Of a stretch of 64,000 nt of DNA, positions 31,195 through 43,484 are shown piece after piece. The stretch comes from Locusta migratoria (taxonomy: Eukaryota; Arthropoda; Insecta; Orthoptera; Acrididae). How positions within the stretch are numbered: the stretch's first letter is position 1; the number at the start of each line of letters is the position of its first letter. Under the pieces are notes generated by a model. The model had not been told where the DNA came from, searched no databases, and worked only from the letters and a program-made list of their open reading frames with translations. The translations under genes were made by a program, and so were the position numbers. Location of the stretch: contig CM048745.1 of assembly GCA_026315105.1 (NCBI GenBank), positions 280,565,247-280,629,246 on the forward strand, read 5' to 3'.

Positions 31195-31982
31195 TGAGGG
31201 TAATTAATTTACTCCCCGGTCAAGAGTAGATCAACAACATGTCAACCATACAGCAGGAACAGCAGTAAATATTTACTTCAGAAAAGGTGCTCGTATTTCA
31301 AACGAAAAAGAAGGGAATAAGCTTTTGTCCACCATGAAAGAAAGCTGTTCTTGCTCTGTGGTTGACAGGTTCTTGATGTACCATTGTTCGGTCAGTATAT
31401 TAATTGCCCTCGTAAGTACAAGATTTTTACAAACCGTAATGACTAAAGCTACTTCTTATTGGCCGCCAGAACGCGACTCCTGATTGGCTGCCTTCACCTA
31501 ACGTCACTCATCGCGCCGTTGTCGACGTCTGCACGTCAAGCGCCAGTCGCCTACGGATAATGAAATGATCGAATGACATTGTTGGCAGGGAGATCCCATA
31601 CGGTACTATTCGACCGCCGTACTGCAAGTCATTTTAGTTGACGCCGCTTGGGCGACTTCCGTGCCGATGATGATGATGAGATGATGATCATTATTATTAT
31701 TATTATTAGGACAACACGCAACACCCAGTCCCCTGCCAGGAATCGAACCCGAGCCCTTACTCATCCATATCAGCTTTGTTTTGCAGGAGATGAAATAATA
31801 AATAATGTACCTATTACTGAAATCTATGTATTAATGAAAACGATTTACTGCATGTGTGTGTTATGATTTCTTATGATGTGATAGTTAAAAGTGCTTTGTG
31901 TTTGTTCTGTCTGTTTCATGGTCGATCGAGGTACTGCAATGATCAGGAGCAGCGTCGCCGCAGCACCGACCGGCATCACAGA
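31195..31982. other. Intergenic with trinucleotide repeats
   Basis: GAT/ATT trinucleotide repeats at about 31666-31715. At 31725-31775, CCAGGAATCGAACCCGAGCC is a minus-strand tRNA B-box-like block often found in arthropod repeats. No gene seen. Confidence 0.4.
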
Positions 31983-32513
31983 CCTGGCCATCGTGGCCGA
32001 CGAAAAAGACAGGCCGCGGCCCGTATTCGTGACGTCACCAACCAGGGCCGGTCTCGCAGTGCTCGAGATCAGTCACGTCGGTATCTTGTGTTGTGGTTGT
32101 AGCTCAGCGTGAATACAAAGTGTTTTCTTGTGGCAGTTTTCAGTGAATTGCGCTCTGCAGTGTGAAATACTTCTTCTGAAATTGTTTGACAACAAGATTT
32201 CTCAACCAACATATAAGATACGTAGGAAATACGTGCTAATAAGATACTCCGAAATAATGTTTAGTGCTGATCAGTGGTGAGGTGTTTTTGAGAGTGCATG
32301 CAAGTCGAAGAAAATTGCCGTACTCATAAGGGAAAAAGGATTTATTTGTACATACGAGGTAAGTAATGTTAGAACGATTTTCATTTAGTTTCGCTTATGC
32401 AGTCATGATACAGCAGTAAGATAAGTCTACCATGTAAAATCGCGGTACGGTAGTTACTTTGCAGGGTGTTAATATCCGTCCTCTTTTACTTCTAGATTTG
32501 GAGAAATATTGAA

Positions 32514-35314
32514 ATGCCACGCAAGTGCAGTGTTTTTGGATGTAAATCCAATCACAAAACAGAAACGGAAAGAACAACAATATTTTCTTTGCCATCTGAT
32601 GAGAATCGTCGTAATGTGTGGCTTAGGCATATTCCAACGGATTTTTCCAATGTGAAACAACCAGGTGTATGTGTAAAACATTTCGACGAGTCCTACGTTA
32701 TTCGAGTGGACAAAATTATGGACAAGGGAGTGTTAAAAGTTTTCCCAAGGGTAATCCCTAAGTTAACAGATGATGCTGTGCCCACTATATTTCCAAACAC
32801 ACCATCATACTGCTCGAAACCTGTGCCTAAAATAAAACGTCTTGCAGATGTAGAAGAAGAAAACTTGGAGAAGGCTATTCATGAAAGTATTGAAACCCAT
32901 AAAAGCTATGTACAGAAGGATTCACTGAAAAGTCTGAGTGACCTAACTTCTGTCTTAGAAAGCAGGAACATTAACAGCAGTAAGTGGTCTGTGATGAAAG
33001 ATGACAACAAAATGCATCTTTGTTACCTGACACTTGACAGAGGAGTTCCATGTGTCACTTCTTTCATCACTGTAAACTATGATCTGAGTTACAGTGTAAA
33101 TGTATGTGATGGTGATAATAAAATTGTTGTCAAGGTCTCTGCAGATAATTCAGGGAGACTTAATTCTGTAAACACTTTAGATAGTATTATGTTAGAAATA
33201 GAGAAGAAGAAAATTGTTCCAAATCAAAAAAGTAAGTTACAGTGTGCTATCCAGTGTCTTAAAACTATATCAAATTATGAAGAGAATGAGTTTTTAAAAT
33301 TTTGTGTAGAACAACTTCAGCTATCACAAACACCAAAAAAATAACAGGTATTATGGCAACAGAACCATGATACTTTCTTGCTGTTTATATGTTCATTCTG
33401 TTTCTGCCTATAACGCTCTCCGTAAATGTTATGTTGTTTTTCTTCCACACCCACGTACATTACAGAAACTTATCTGCAATTATCAGCTTGTCAGCTCACA
33501 ATTGGAAAGTTCCTTGTATCTGAAAAACCGAGTCAGTTATTTAAAGCCACATGAATTGTTAGTTTCCCTCTTGATGGATGAGATTTATGTTCAGCCACAG
33601 ATTTCTTTCAAGTGTGGTGAAATATATGGAAGTAGTGTTTTTGATGCTGAAACATGTGCCAAGACAGCCCAAGTATTTATGGTTTCATCTCTGATGTCTA
33701 AATATGTTGATGTTGTAGCTATCATACCAGTTGCCAATATGACAGCTGAACAGTTAAAAGTTGTTAACAGAAAAAGTTCTGGCCATGGTAGAAAGTACAG
33801 GATTCAAAGTTGTCAGCATCATAGCTGATAACAATAATGTGAACAGAAAAGCATATGAACTCTTCAGTCCTAATAAAATCCTGCAACCTAGCATTGTGCA
33901 TCCCCTAGATTCTTCTAGGAAATTGTTCTTTATGTTTGACACTGTTCATATCTTGAAATCAATTAGAAATAACTGGGAAACAAAGAGAAACATCAACAAG
34001 ACTCTGCATTTTCCGGATATGTCCAACCACTCTCTCATGTTGTCCGCACAATACAAGCATCTGGAACTTTTGTATGAGAAAGAAAAAAACTCATTAGTTA
34101 AATATGGTCACACACTTTCAGCCAAGGTTTTGTATCCTTCATCCATACAAAAACAAAATGTTAAATTAGCTCTCAGGCTGTTCAATGATAACAATGTTGT
34201 AGCACTTAAACATGCAAATAAAGACCTTCCTGCCCTTTCTGAAGACATAAATCAGACCACTATATTTCTTCAAATTATTGTAAATTGGTGGCAAATTGTT
34301 AATACAAAAAGTGTATTTGAAGCACAAAGGTTTAATGATCCCTATAGGGAAGCTGTGAAAGTGTCTTCTGTTAATCAGTTGAAATTTTTGAAAGATATGC
34401 TTCATTGGCTGAAGATCTGGAGACTGTCTGTTCCATCAAATGTTGCCTTAACAGCACAAACATTTCAGTCTTTAATTTTGACTACTGAATCCTTCATTGA
34501 AGTAATTCCCTACTTATTTGAAAACTATCAGATGGATTATATTCTTCTAGGCAAATTTCAATCTGATAATTTGGAGAGTCGGTTTGGATCTTATCGGCAG
34601 CTGAGTGGTGCAAATTATTATATTAGCTGCATTCAGGTCTTAGAAAATGAGAGGAAGCTTAGATTTAAGAATGATGTACTGTTTGCTGCTAACAATGCAA
34701 ATGTTCACTTGAAAACTTTAATTTCTGTTCATCAGAGTAATGGTAAAGAGGAAAATATTGATTTACATGTGTTTTCTGATGTTATGAATGTAAGCTTCAG
34801 CATAGATGACATACCTTCTGACACATTACCGATTCTAACTTACATTGGTGGTTAAACTGTCATGAAAGTTTTACAGAAGTGTAAGTGTAGTACATGCACT
34901 ACATGGTTGCAGTTGAATGAGGAGGTTGATGTGGACTATTCTTATGATTTTGTGAAAGACTTGAACAGAGGCAGACTAACCTTGCCTTCTGAGGAGGCAG
35001 TCTTTACTGTAGCTCTGGTGTGGCACACAATATCTTTATTACTTGAAAAACACCTACAGTCATTTATGGAGTGTGGAAAGCAGCTTTCAGTTGCTCATAA
35101 GCTAAGCTGTAAAAGACTAGTTAACTCCAGAGTCATTGATGCCAAGTGTAGTTGTGTGCATTACAACACCCTATTATGTAAATTAGAATATATATCTCAG
35201 TGTACATGCAAAATTCTTTTAAATAATTATGAAAAATTGTGTAATGACAAAGGCTCAGATTTTAAAGAAAAATCAAGGAAAGTCAAAAAATTTAAGAGTA
35301 GTATGGCCAATTAG
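32514..35314 (+). pseudogene. P-element (THAP9-like) transposase with three breaks
   Basis: Cut-and-paste DNA transposase, nuclear. Frame 32514-33344 encodes the THAP C2CH zinc finger: C5, C10, W36, C53, H56 and AVPTIFP at 88-94, then a linker and helical region. Frame 33367-33828 has the start of the RNase H-like core with LLMDEIYVQPQ (probable first catalytic Asp). Frame 33761-34855 has IIADNNNVNRKA (second Asp), FMFDTVHILKSIRNNW, the inserted helical domain and QSDNLESRFGSYRQLSGA. Frame 34862-35314 is the Cys-rich C-terminus. Breaks: a frameshift at the A run near 33335-33341, another near the AAAA at 33755-33759, and a TAA stop at 34853-34855. All domains are otherwise continuous, so decay is recent or the A-run shifts are assembly errors. 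Confidence 0.93.
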
Positions 35315-36179
35315 GCCTAGATATGTAATTGTTTGCTGTATGTTTGTGCATAGTTACCATATTTTCTTTAATAAATTCATATGTCTAACCAGTAGTGTGA
35401 TGCTTTTGGCTCACCTGAAGATAGGGATACCACCTGTCAGCTTTGACCTGTGATTGATGGTACATTCTGTTATCTGTAATTTACAAGGTTAACTACAGTT
35501 TATTTATTATCTACAATACAGAAATATGAAGATATCCTTTATACGGATTTTTTGACACGCTGATGACTTCATGGCTCAAAGCTAATGGGTAGTATCCCAG
35601 TGTTCAGTTATGCCATTCTTTTTCATTGATGGTATATTCCTCCCCTATTTTCAAATAAGGAAATCAGAAACAAAGATGTAGGCCTATACTGACTTCTGTT
35701 CTTGACTATATTGAAATTGAGTTGAAACTGGAATAATCACAAAAAATTGTGTTCTTTATTTACAAAGTCTTTTGTAACATGCTGAAGTGTGATAATTTCT
35801 AAAGTTACAGATTTTCCCTTCATTCGACTTTCTATAGATCATGCCAGACAAGGGTAAAATTTTACTTCTGATGCTGACAGCATAGTGTGCTCATAGTGAA
35901 AATTATGGTTGAATGCTCTGAAAACCCAGTCACAGAATTACAGGAATAATCCTGTGTGTTGACTATGAAGTAATAATTAATGCTGTTCCTACTGTATTGT
36001 TGACAGGTTCTTGTGTGTACCCTTTTCCACTAAGTAAGTTAAGTTATCCTGTTACTTATCCTCATAAAGTAAAACTTTGTTTCCAACATTAGCACATTAG
36101 GCCTACATAGCAGGCTGCCATAAGTAAAATTTAACCTGAACAAGATTTAACTGATGATTGTAAGCAATGTCTTTTAGAT

Positions 36180-36720
36180 AAATGTTAAATGGGTCTCTGC
36201 AAATGACTCCCCCAATTTTGATAAGCGCAATACATAATTTTCCATAAAGTAAATGGTATGACATCATTAAATAAATATAGACTTTGAAGAGAATTCTGTA
36301 GTTAAGATAATCAAAAGTTTTAGGTGTGTGCATTAAGGAGAAACTAACTTGGAAGAAACATATTGATGATTTGCTGAAATTTTTAGAGTTTAGTTACCTA
36401 TGCTGTTGCTTATTGCACATTTTGCTGCTAAACATAACTGTAAATTAGCTTACTATGCCTATTTTCATACAGTGCTTACATATGGCATATTTTGGGATAA
36501 ATCATCATTAGGTAAGTAAGTATTCATTCCACAAAAAAAGTGTGTAATCAGAATGATTGCTGAAGACCACCAAGATCATCCTGCAGACATTTAAGTTACT
36601 GGGGATCATCGTAATGTATAAATTTATTATTAATAACCAAACTTAAAAGAAAAAGAAATGTTCATAGCTACAACACTAGCAGGAAGGATGAATTTACCTA
36701 TTATAGGTTAAATATAACTC
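36180..36720 (+). pseudogene. Decayed LINE reverse transcriptase C-terminal fragment
   Basis: KEKLTWKKHIDDLLK at about 36333-36380, a YGIFW-like block near 36482 and QKKCVIRMI-like codons near 36535 match the region after the RT catalytic box of CR1/jockey-type LINEs. Frames are broken. It lies in the 3' noncoding part of the P element, so it inserted into, or was captured by, that element. Confidence 0.5.
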
Positions 36721-36950
36721 TGGCGTAGAAAGATACTTTGTATAAACTGTCACATTTTACATCATAAAATTCTGTATACATGATCAGTGGAACAAGTATT
36801 TAATTCATCTACTGTGGTACTGAGTGGCAGTCTAGTTTGTGTGGTGGCCAGTTATAGCAGCAATGTGTTGGCTGACCACAAAATCCCTTGTCATGCAGCT
36901 TTGTTTAGGTTCAGAACTGATACAAGGTTGTTTTATTTTGACTGTTAATT

Positions 36951-36951
<1 letters not shown>

Positions 36952-37017
<66 letters not shown>
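36952..37017. repeat. (CT)n(GT)n compound microsatellite
   Basis: TC repeats about 36955-36989 followed by TG repeats to 37017. Confidence 0.96.
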
Positions 37018-37019
<2 letters not shown>

Positions 37020-37614
37020 GAGAGATCTTAGTTTCGGTAATGATTATTCGTGGATTTACTGTGCTGCTAAGAAACTGTCCTGTGGATGAAATTCGCCAGA
37101 AAAATGTGCAGACTTCAGAAAAGTGGCAACTATCGTATTGTATGAGGCGAGTTTAATCTGTTTTAAGCATAATACATTAACTGGTAAAAACGGCTCCTAT
37201 TAATGTGAAGCGGAATGTATCCTTTAAAAAAAGAGAGCAGTAAGCAACCTAAAAGAAATTCTTTATCTTTTGAGCGTCTTCTCTCGAATATATAGTGTAT
37301 TACAAACGCTTCTTTCCAACTAATGCTCATGAAAACGTGCGCCCATCCGGTTTTTTCCCGAACTTGCATCTATTTACATTATAAAGTTCCTTAGCAATTT
37401 ATCTTACTACTGATATTACACAGTAAAACACAAGAAGCAATTCGGAAACCTTTATTAATTTACGATTACAAGAAGTTAAAGCAGTGAGTAATCCTGCCTG
37501 TCTTGCTGAAGGTTCGTAGACGTTGTAGCGCAGCTCGGCCTAACTTGGTCACGTGACGGTAGGCGGATGACGCACGCGCCGCGGCCTGTCTTTTTCGTCG
37601 GCCACGCCTGGCCA

Positions 37615-38264
37615 TCATATGACGTCACGGGGCAGCGGACGTCTCTGCGCCTTCTTTATTTCGGCGCATCGATCGTCCTCTATGAAGAAATATTAATTGG
37701 TTGTTATTGTTTCACACACTTTAGTTCATGTTTATGTTAATACTTGATTGGATCAAGAGTAAATATTATATGATTGTAATGTAATGTGAACCAATAAACA
37801 CGAAATATTTAAATGAAAGAAGAGTTTAAATATGATATTATCAAGAATTATAAAGAATGAAATAATTTAGTATTTGAAGTGGAACATGAAATTTTTTTTC
37901 AAGGCGATATGCTTTATTTAGATCCAAGATGATACTAGTGATAGTTTGAACAGTTTATTGCAAGCTATCAAATCTCAAGACGCATATAAAAGACATAGTG
38001 AAATTTTTATTTAGCAAGCTGTGAATTTTTATCGAACATTAATTCCATTGTCGATTGGGTGATTGAGGATTTCGATACGTGACATTAAAATTGAAATTTC
38101 ATGTTTAGTCTTTCTCTCGCTGATACAAGGACCTGTTTTTTACAATTAAATTGACTTAGAGGTGATTAAAATTTTATATTAGGCAGTGGAACATATACTT
38201 CGAAAAGAAGTTCAACGACACGGTTCATGTGATGTGTTGAGTTGCTAGGTGATATTCAAATTAT
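37615..38264. other. AT-rich flank, no gene
   Basis: Host sequence between the P element and the gypsy element. No motif recognised. Confidence 0.4.
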
Positions 38265-38269
38265 AAATA

Positions 38270-38633
38270 TTGCCGCAAGACACAACGTAAACAGACTGCC
38301 GGCGTGGTGCAGGGGATAGCGTCACCGACTGCGGTGCTGAAGGTCGCCATTTCAATACCGTCCACTGGCAAAAATTTATTTCTTTGTAATTAACAATTCC
38401 ACAATGTTCTACACCTTTCTTACGTTCACTTGTAAATTCTACTTGTTTCTTATGTTAAATGTTCTTCTAATTTCTGATACATTCTGTCTGGGTATAAATA
38501 GCAGAGCACTCTGCCTGAGAGGCATCCAGTGCTGCGTGTATGTTGAGTTCGTAATAAACGTGCTTTCAGTATAAGTGCTGGGTTCAGTTGACTTCAAAGT
38601 CAAGCCTGCTTCCATTTCAACACGACACTGTTT
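38270..38633 (+). repeat. Gypsy 5' LTR
   Basis: Left part contains a tRNA-like segment (38298-38370). TATAAATA box at about 38492-38499 and poly(A) signal AATAAA near 38552. A TTTGGTGGAGGCGCC stretch at its end (38633 onward) could be the primer-binding site. The LTR is matched in reverse complement by 42836-43145, which defines its approximate left edge. Confidence 0.75.
38298..38370 (+). other. tRNA-like segment within gypsy LTR
   Basis: 73 nt: GCCGGCG at the 5' end can pair with CACTGGC at the 3' end (six of seven pairs including one G-U), an A-box-like TGGTGCAGGGGA and a B-box-like TTCAATACC. The inverted LTR has the equivalent at 43045-43116, with a closer B-box (ATTCAATCCC). Probably an ancient SINE or tRNA insertion carried in the LTR, not a functional tRNA gene. 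Confidence 0.55.
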
Positions 38634-38672
38634 GGTGGAGGCGCCTGTATCCTGTGCAACAGCTGCATCACA

Positions 38673-39337
38673 GTGGCTCTGATTAGGCAAAGTAAAAGCC
38701 GTCGCTTACACGGACTAGAACCGGAATACAAGGGATATACCGAGTACATCCTTCCGAAAGTCCATATCATCAGAAGAACGATGAACACGAAAGCAGCGGG
38801 AAGCAAGCTACACATCAGACACCCGTTGGTGTTCTCTGGAGACGCTGGACAGGACCCAAACAAATGGCTAAAAGGGTTCGACCGAGTCGCCAAATACAAC
38901 AGATGGGATCATACAATGTGCTTGATCAAAGTTTATTTTTACTTGGACGGAACAGCCCAGCAATGGTTCGAAAACAACGAAGAGAAGCTGAATGACTGGA
39001 AAACGTTCCAGACGGAACTCAAAAAGACGTTTGGCGACCCCCAGCGACAAATCCGCTCGGCGGAGGAACAACTGAAGTAACGGGCCCAACGACATGGTGA
39101 GCCGACACAATCGTACATACAGAATATTTTGGCCCTGTATAACGTAATCAATACGAATATGACTTAGGCCAACAAACTCACACACCTGATGAAAGGTATA
39201 GCAGAAGACATGTACCAAGCATCTGATAAAAGATGCGTTGCTACGACGGAAGAGTTCATCAAGTGGTGCCAGCGTATCGAAGAGATGCAACAAAGGAGAG
39301 TAGGACGAAAGAAGTATGACTGACTCCCCTATGGCCA
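38673..39337 (+). pseudogene. Gypsy gag capsid region, broken
   Basis: The first frame runs to TAA at 39078-39080 and contains the Retrotrans_gag pattern: FSGDAGQDPNKWLKGFDRVA, then YLDGTAQQWFE and WKTFQTELKKTFG. The same frame continues after the stop with RAQRHGEPTQSYIQNIL, a second stop after NTNMT, then LTHLMKGIAEDMY to a terminal KKYD. Two nonsense codons inactivate it. The capsid domain is of normal family length. Confidence 0.85.
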
Positions 39338-39872
39338 TTGTGGAAGACCAGCATAACTTTGCTTCTCTCATACGCCAAATTGTGAGAAAAGAATTACAAC
39401 AGTTTATGGCAGCCGTGACTATAAGGCCGAGCGAGTCAAAGATTATGGCCATGGATGCAAGCCCTGTAAGCCATGAGGGAGCCGACGCAATTGAGGAAGA
39501 GGTATTTCAAACATTAGCTCCTGTCTCCCCATCAATCGCACCCGACGTGAAGAATGGCGTCGCCCTGTTATGACGTACGCCACAGCCGCCAAACGGCAGC
39601 CAATGAACCGGCCGACGTGGCCACAACCAACTCCACCGGTAACTATGACGCCCCGCAGAAGAACAGACGTCTGGAGGACAGAAGACAACACACCACTGTG
39701 TTTCCACTGTGGACACCCTGGACAAGTCGTACGCCAGTGCAAAGAGAGAAGGCGAGTATTTGACTATTTTGCCACAAGACGTCAGCCATCAGAGCAGTTC
39801 TCTCCCAGGCAGTCACCTGCTGATGATTTCAGTCGACCTTTGGGAAGAAGACCATCGCTGTACCCTAGATGA
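39316..39872 (+). pseudogene. Gypsy gag C-terminal nucleocapsid region
   Basis: Two overlapping frames (39316-39573 and 39570-39872). The second contains a zinc knuckle, CFHCGHPGQVVRQC, in which the His of CX2CX4HX4C is Gln, so zinc binding is lost. An Arg/Pro-rich tail follows. Confidence 0.75.
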
Positions 39873-40027
39873 GGTCGCTCTCCGACGCTCCACAGCCGTT
39901 CGCCGTCGCTGTACAGAGGTACCAGCCGCTTCCCTAGCCGCTGCGCCCAGGAATACTAAGCGAGGCGACCATCTACGGAGGTGAGGCCGCTGCAGATGAA
40001 AATCCTCCATGGACGACAGTCACTAAG

Positions 40028-40444
40028 ATGTCGGGAAATCTCATCGACGACCAACCTGTCTGGACACTTGTTGATTCAGAAGCTTCTTTTTCTGTATTGT
40101 CTGATAATTACCGTCGCACACTAAAGAAGACAATGTTCTGTGATATGTGGGCAACTGTGCTGAAGGTCGTGAATGGAAAGTACGTCCAGCGAGCAGGAAC
40201 TTGTGTAGCAAGAATAACCATCAACAACAGGACCCAGCCATTCGAATTTATCGTGTTAACAGAATATAGTCACAGTGTCATCCTTGGATGGGACTTCCTT
40301 CAGGCATTCCAAACTTTCATTGACTGTGGAAGATCTGAGCTGCAAATTGAAGAAGTTGTTCCGACAGTTACACATAATACAGAATTTTCTGGGAAGTTAT
40401 TTGCCGTTGATGATGAGAAGAGTTGCAGTCACAAACACAGATGA
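40028..40444 (+). pseudogene. Gypsy aspartic protease domain
   Basis: Retropepsin-like fold signature: LVDSEASFSVLS, in place of LVD(T/S)GAS, and VILGWDFL near the C-terminal flap/strand. The active-site Gly is replaced by Glu, so activity is not expected. Upstream linkage to gag is out of frame. Confidence 0.82.
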
Positions 40445-40593
40445 GCGATTAAACTGTGAAGTGTTAGTTGATAGTAAAAAGTTTATCAGGCTCACCAAAG
40501 AAATTTACATACCAGCGGCTATCATAAGCATTACCAGAGGTCGAGGAGAGATTTGGATCACTAATCGAGCAGCCACAACTTATCCCCAAAAGA

Positions 40594-42836
40594 ATGTGTA
40601 TCGGGACAACTGAACCAATCCAGGACGGTGAGCTCAACGTCATCAACGAAGACCCATGCTATGTTGTTAGTACAGACAACACGTTGGAGGAAACAAAGGT
40701 GGAACTGCCAATAGGGCCTGGGCTGTCCAAGGAACAACGCCAGCGGGTATTAGGTATACTACGCCAATTTTCAGGTGCATTCACACCTCAGCAGGGGAAA
40801 AGTCAGACGAAACGGCCCACGATAAGGCATTGTATCAATACTGGGGATCATCCACCAATTACCCAGCGTTCGTATAGAATGTCGCCTGCTGAAAGACGGA
40901 TAATTCGGGAGGAAGTGGAGGAAATGATGCACGAAGACATTATTCAACCTTCGGAGAGTCCGTGGTCGTCTCCGGTGGTCCTTGTAAAGAAGAAGGATTC
41001 TGTGTCGACTATCGGCGGCTGAAAAAAATCACAAAGAAAGATGTCTACCCACTGCAGCGTATTGACGACACCTTAGACTGCTTGGAAGGAGCTACATACT
41101 TCTCAACTATGGACATGCAGACAGGTTACTGGCAAATCGAGGTTGACGAAGCTGACAGGGAGAAGACGGCTTTTATTACACCTGGCAGCCTCTATGAATT
41201 CAAAGTAATGTCATTTGGATTATTTAATGTTCCGGCCACATTCGAATGCATGATGGACAACTTGCTTCGACACCTAAGTGGACGACCTGTCTTTGCTATT
41301 TAGATGACATTGTCGTTTTCTTGAAAACATTTGAAGAACATGGGAGTCGCCTGTCAACTGTGTGAAGTGAGTTTAGGATGCAGGACTCCACCTCAATCCA
41401 AAAAAGTGCCTCTTCGTAGCCAAACAGATAAAAATCCTGGGACACCTAGTCAACGGAGATGGTTTCCGTCCTGATCCAGATAAAGTAAGGGCAGTCACAG
41501 AATTTCCAACTCCTCAGCACATTCGTGATGTGAGAAGTTTTCTCGGGCTGTGCTCATACTACCGAAGTTTCATAAAAGGATTTTGTAACAAGGCACTTCC
41601 ATTACAAAAACTTGTGCAGGGAGACGCCAAGTTTTACTGGGATGAGACAAAAGAAAGAGCTTTCCAGGCACTTAAGGGGGCTCTAACTTCCGTACCAGTG
41701 CTAGCGTTATATGACGAGAATGCGGAAACGGCACTTCACACAGACACCATTGGTTATGTGATTGGTGCAGTGCTTGTACTAGTTCACGTAGGTGTTGAAA
41801 AAGTGATAGCCTATGCATCAACAGTACTGCAAGTCCGAGATAAACTACTCTACAACTGAGAAAGACTGTCTCGCAGTTATCCGGGGTATCAACAAGTTCC
41901 GGCCGTATTTATTCAGCAAACCAATCACCGTCGTGACAGACCACCATTCTCTATGTTGGCTGACTAGCTTGAAGGATCCATCAGGTCGACTAGCAAGATG
42001 GGCACTAAGACTCCAAGAATACGATGTCACGGTGGTATTTAAGAACGGGCGCAAACACAACCATGCCGACTGCCTTTCGAGGAATCCATTAGTGGAACAC
42101 TACAGCATGAATGAAATTTCAGCCCTCACTGAATTAGGTGACGTTACAGCTGAACAGAGGGAAGATCCAGCCCTATTAAAAACGATAGAGGCCTTGGAGA
42201 AAGGAGAACCGACCAATGGAGAGTGCCAGTTTATAAACGGAACATTGTATAAGAGCAACTACGATTCACTGGGCCCCAAATGGCTACTGGTCGTTCCAGT
42301 TCATCTCCAGCCAGCTATTCTCAAATATTTCCACGATGCTCCAATATCCGATCATCTGGATTCGTGAAGACCCTAGACAGAATCAGACGCAGGTATTACT
42401 GGAAAGGTCTCTACCGATCTGTCCAGCACTATGTGAGTCACTGTAAAGAGTGTTAGCGATGGAAGCATGTGCCGCAGTTACCTCCAGGGCAACTCGTACC
42501 GATTCCGCCGGCAGCAGCTCCATTCCACTGAGTTGCGATGTATCTTTTATGGAGGTTTCCGAAGTCGACAACTGGTAAGAGACGGATAATAGTCTGCACT
42601 GACTACCTCAAACGCTACGCTGTCACCAAACCCGTGCCAACTACAGAAGCTCTAGAGATCGCAAAATTCCTTGTAGAAGACATTATTTTGAAGCATGGAG
42701 CACCACGTGTGATATCTGATCGTGAAAAAGTATTCCAGTCACAACTAGTATCAGAGGTAATATCATGGCGCGACATTGTCCACAGCATAACAACTGCATA
42801 CCATCCTCAGACAAAATAATGGTCTTACGGAATGCA
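40594..42836 (+). pseudogene. Gypsy pol: RT, RNase H, integrase, broken
   Basis: RT begins about 40790 with YRMSPAERRIIREEVEEM and SPWSSPVVLVKKKD, shifts frame near 41005, continues with DYRRLKKITKKDVYPL, FSTMDMQTGYWQI and FGLFNVPATF, and shifts again before the catalytic YLDD at about 41299. The frame 41530-41859 gives the connection and start of RNase H (LHTDTIGY for the usual TDAS). Frame 41813-42367 gives TTEKDCLAVI, TDHHSL and the HADCLSR region. The HHCC integrase finger spans 42330-42460 with a frame change and a TAG. The frame 42538-42819 has the first two integrase Asp (CTDYLKRY, ISDREKVF) and ends at HPQT; the catalytic Glu codon lies at the breakpoint. Confidence 0.9.
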
Positions 42837-43484
42837 GCACGTATACTGAAAGCAGGTTTATTACGAACTTGACATACACGCAGCACTAACTGCCTCTAGG
42901 GAAGAGTGCTCTGCTATTTATACACAGAGAGAATGTACCAGAAATTAGAAGAACATTTAACATAAGAAACAAGTAGAATTTACAAGTGAACATAAGAAAG
43001 ATGTAGAACATTCTGGAATTGTTAATTACAAACAAATAAATTTTTGCCGGTCGACGGGATTGAATCGGCGACCTTCTGCTCCGCAGTCCATGACGCTATC
43101 CCCTGCGCCATGCCAGCAGTCGGTTTCCGTGCTGTCTCGTGGAATCGCTCTCTCTCCTGGAGAAACAGCGACCCGCTGTTATGTTCCTTGTGGAGCCAGC
43201 TACAATGTCCTGGATCTTGACCTTGTCATGGGTCCTATGTATGGCAGTTCTAGAGAATCCTTCCCTTCTGCACGATCATCGACGACAGACGTTCCTGTCG
43301 TGGCTCCATCAGTAACATTACCGTCGTTAGTGTCCTTGAACAAGAAGCCATTGTCGCCTACCTGCTCTTCAGGATCGTAGTAAGGCTTCATGCGCAGGAC
43401 GTGAACAATGGCTCTTCGTTTTTGTCGTTTCAACGACGGCTCATAATCCTCAACTTCGTATGTGACGTCTGAGAGGCTGGACAA
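42836..43484 (-). mobile_element. Inverted gypsy fragment: integrase C-terminus and 3' LTR
   Basis: On the minus strand the frame 43484-43200 encodes the integrase C-terminal domain (SDVTYEVEDYE; VHVLRMKPYYDPEE) and ends shortly before a purine-rich tract (GGAGAGAGAG) and the LTR (about 43145-42836). The LTR matches the plus-strand 5' LTR in reverse complement, including TATA (near 42916) and AATAAA, but lacks its last 50-60 bp at the 42836 junction. It is a related but distinct copy joined tail-to-tail with the plus-strand element. Confidence 0.85.

Larger units (their letters stand above)
31991..37606 (+). mobile_element. P element, near full length
   Basis: Left TCGTGGCCGACGAAAAAGAC and right (complement) CGTGGCCGACGAAAAAGACA continue as a TIR through GGCCGCGG for about 32 bp. 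8-bp TSD CCTGGCCA (31983-31990, 37607-37614); a one-base shift (CTGGCCAT) is equally possible. It carries a THAP-type P transposase (32514-35314). The 5.6-kb length includes about 2.2 kb of 3' noncoding DNA with a LINE fragment and microsatellites. 8-bp TSDs are standard for P elements. Confidence 0.93.
38265..42836 (+). mobile_element. Ty3/gypsy LTR retrotransposon, truncated
   Basis: 5' LTR (about 38270-38633) followed by gag, protease, RT, RNase H and integrase in Ty3/gypsy order on the plus strand. No envelope ORF. It stops inside the integrase at about 42836, where an inverted relative's LTR begins. Multiple stops and frameshifts; no 3' LTR in the same orientation. Dead. Confidence 0.92.

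Noticed and set aside
39443..39742. Minus-strand ORFs within gypsy gag
   Set aside because: Complementary frames of the gag region with no motif.
38265..42836. Retrovirus-like element with envelope (errantivirus)
   Set aside because: No envelope-type ORF is visible; the element ends within integrase, so only Ty3/gypsy can be supported.
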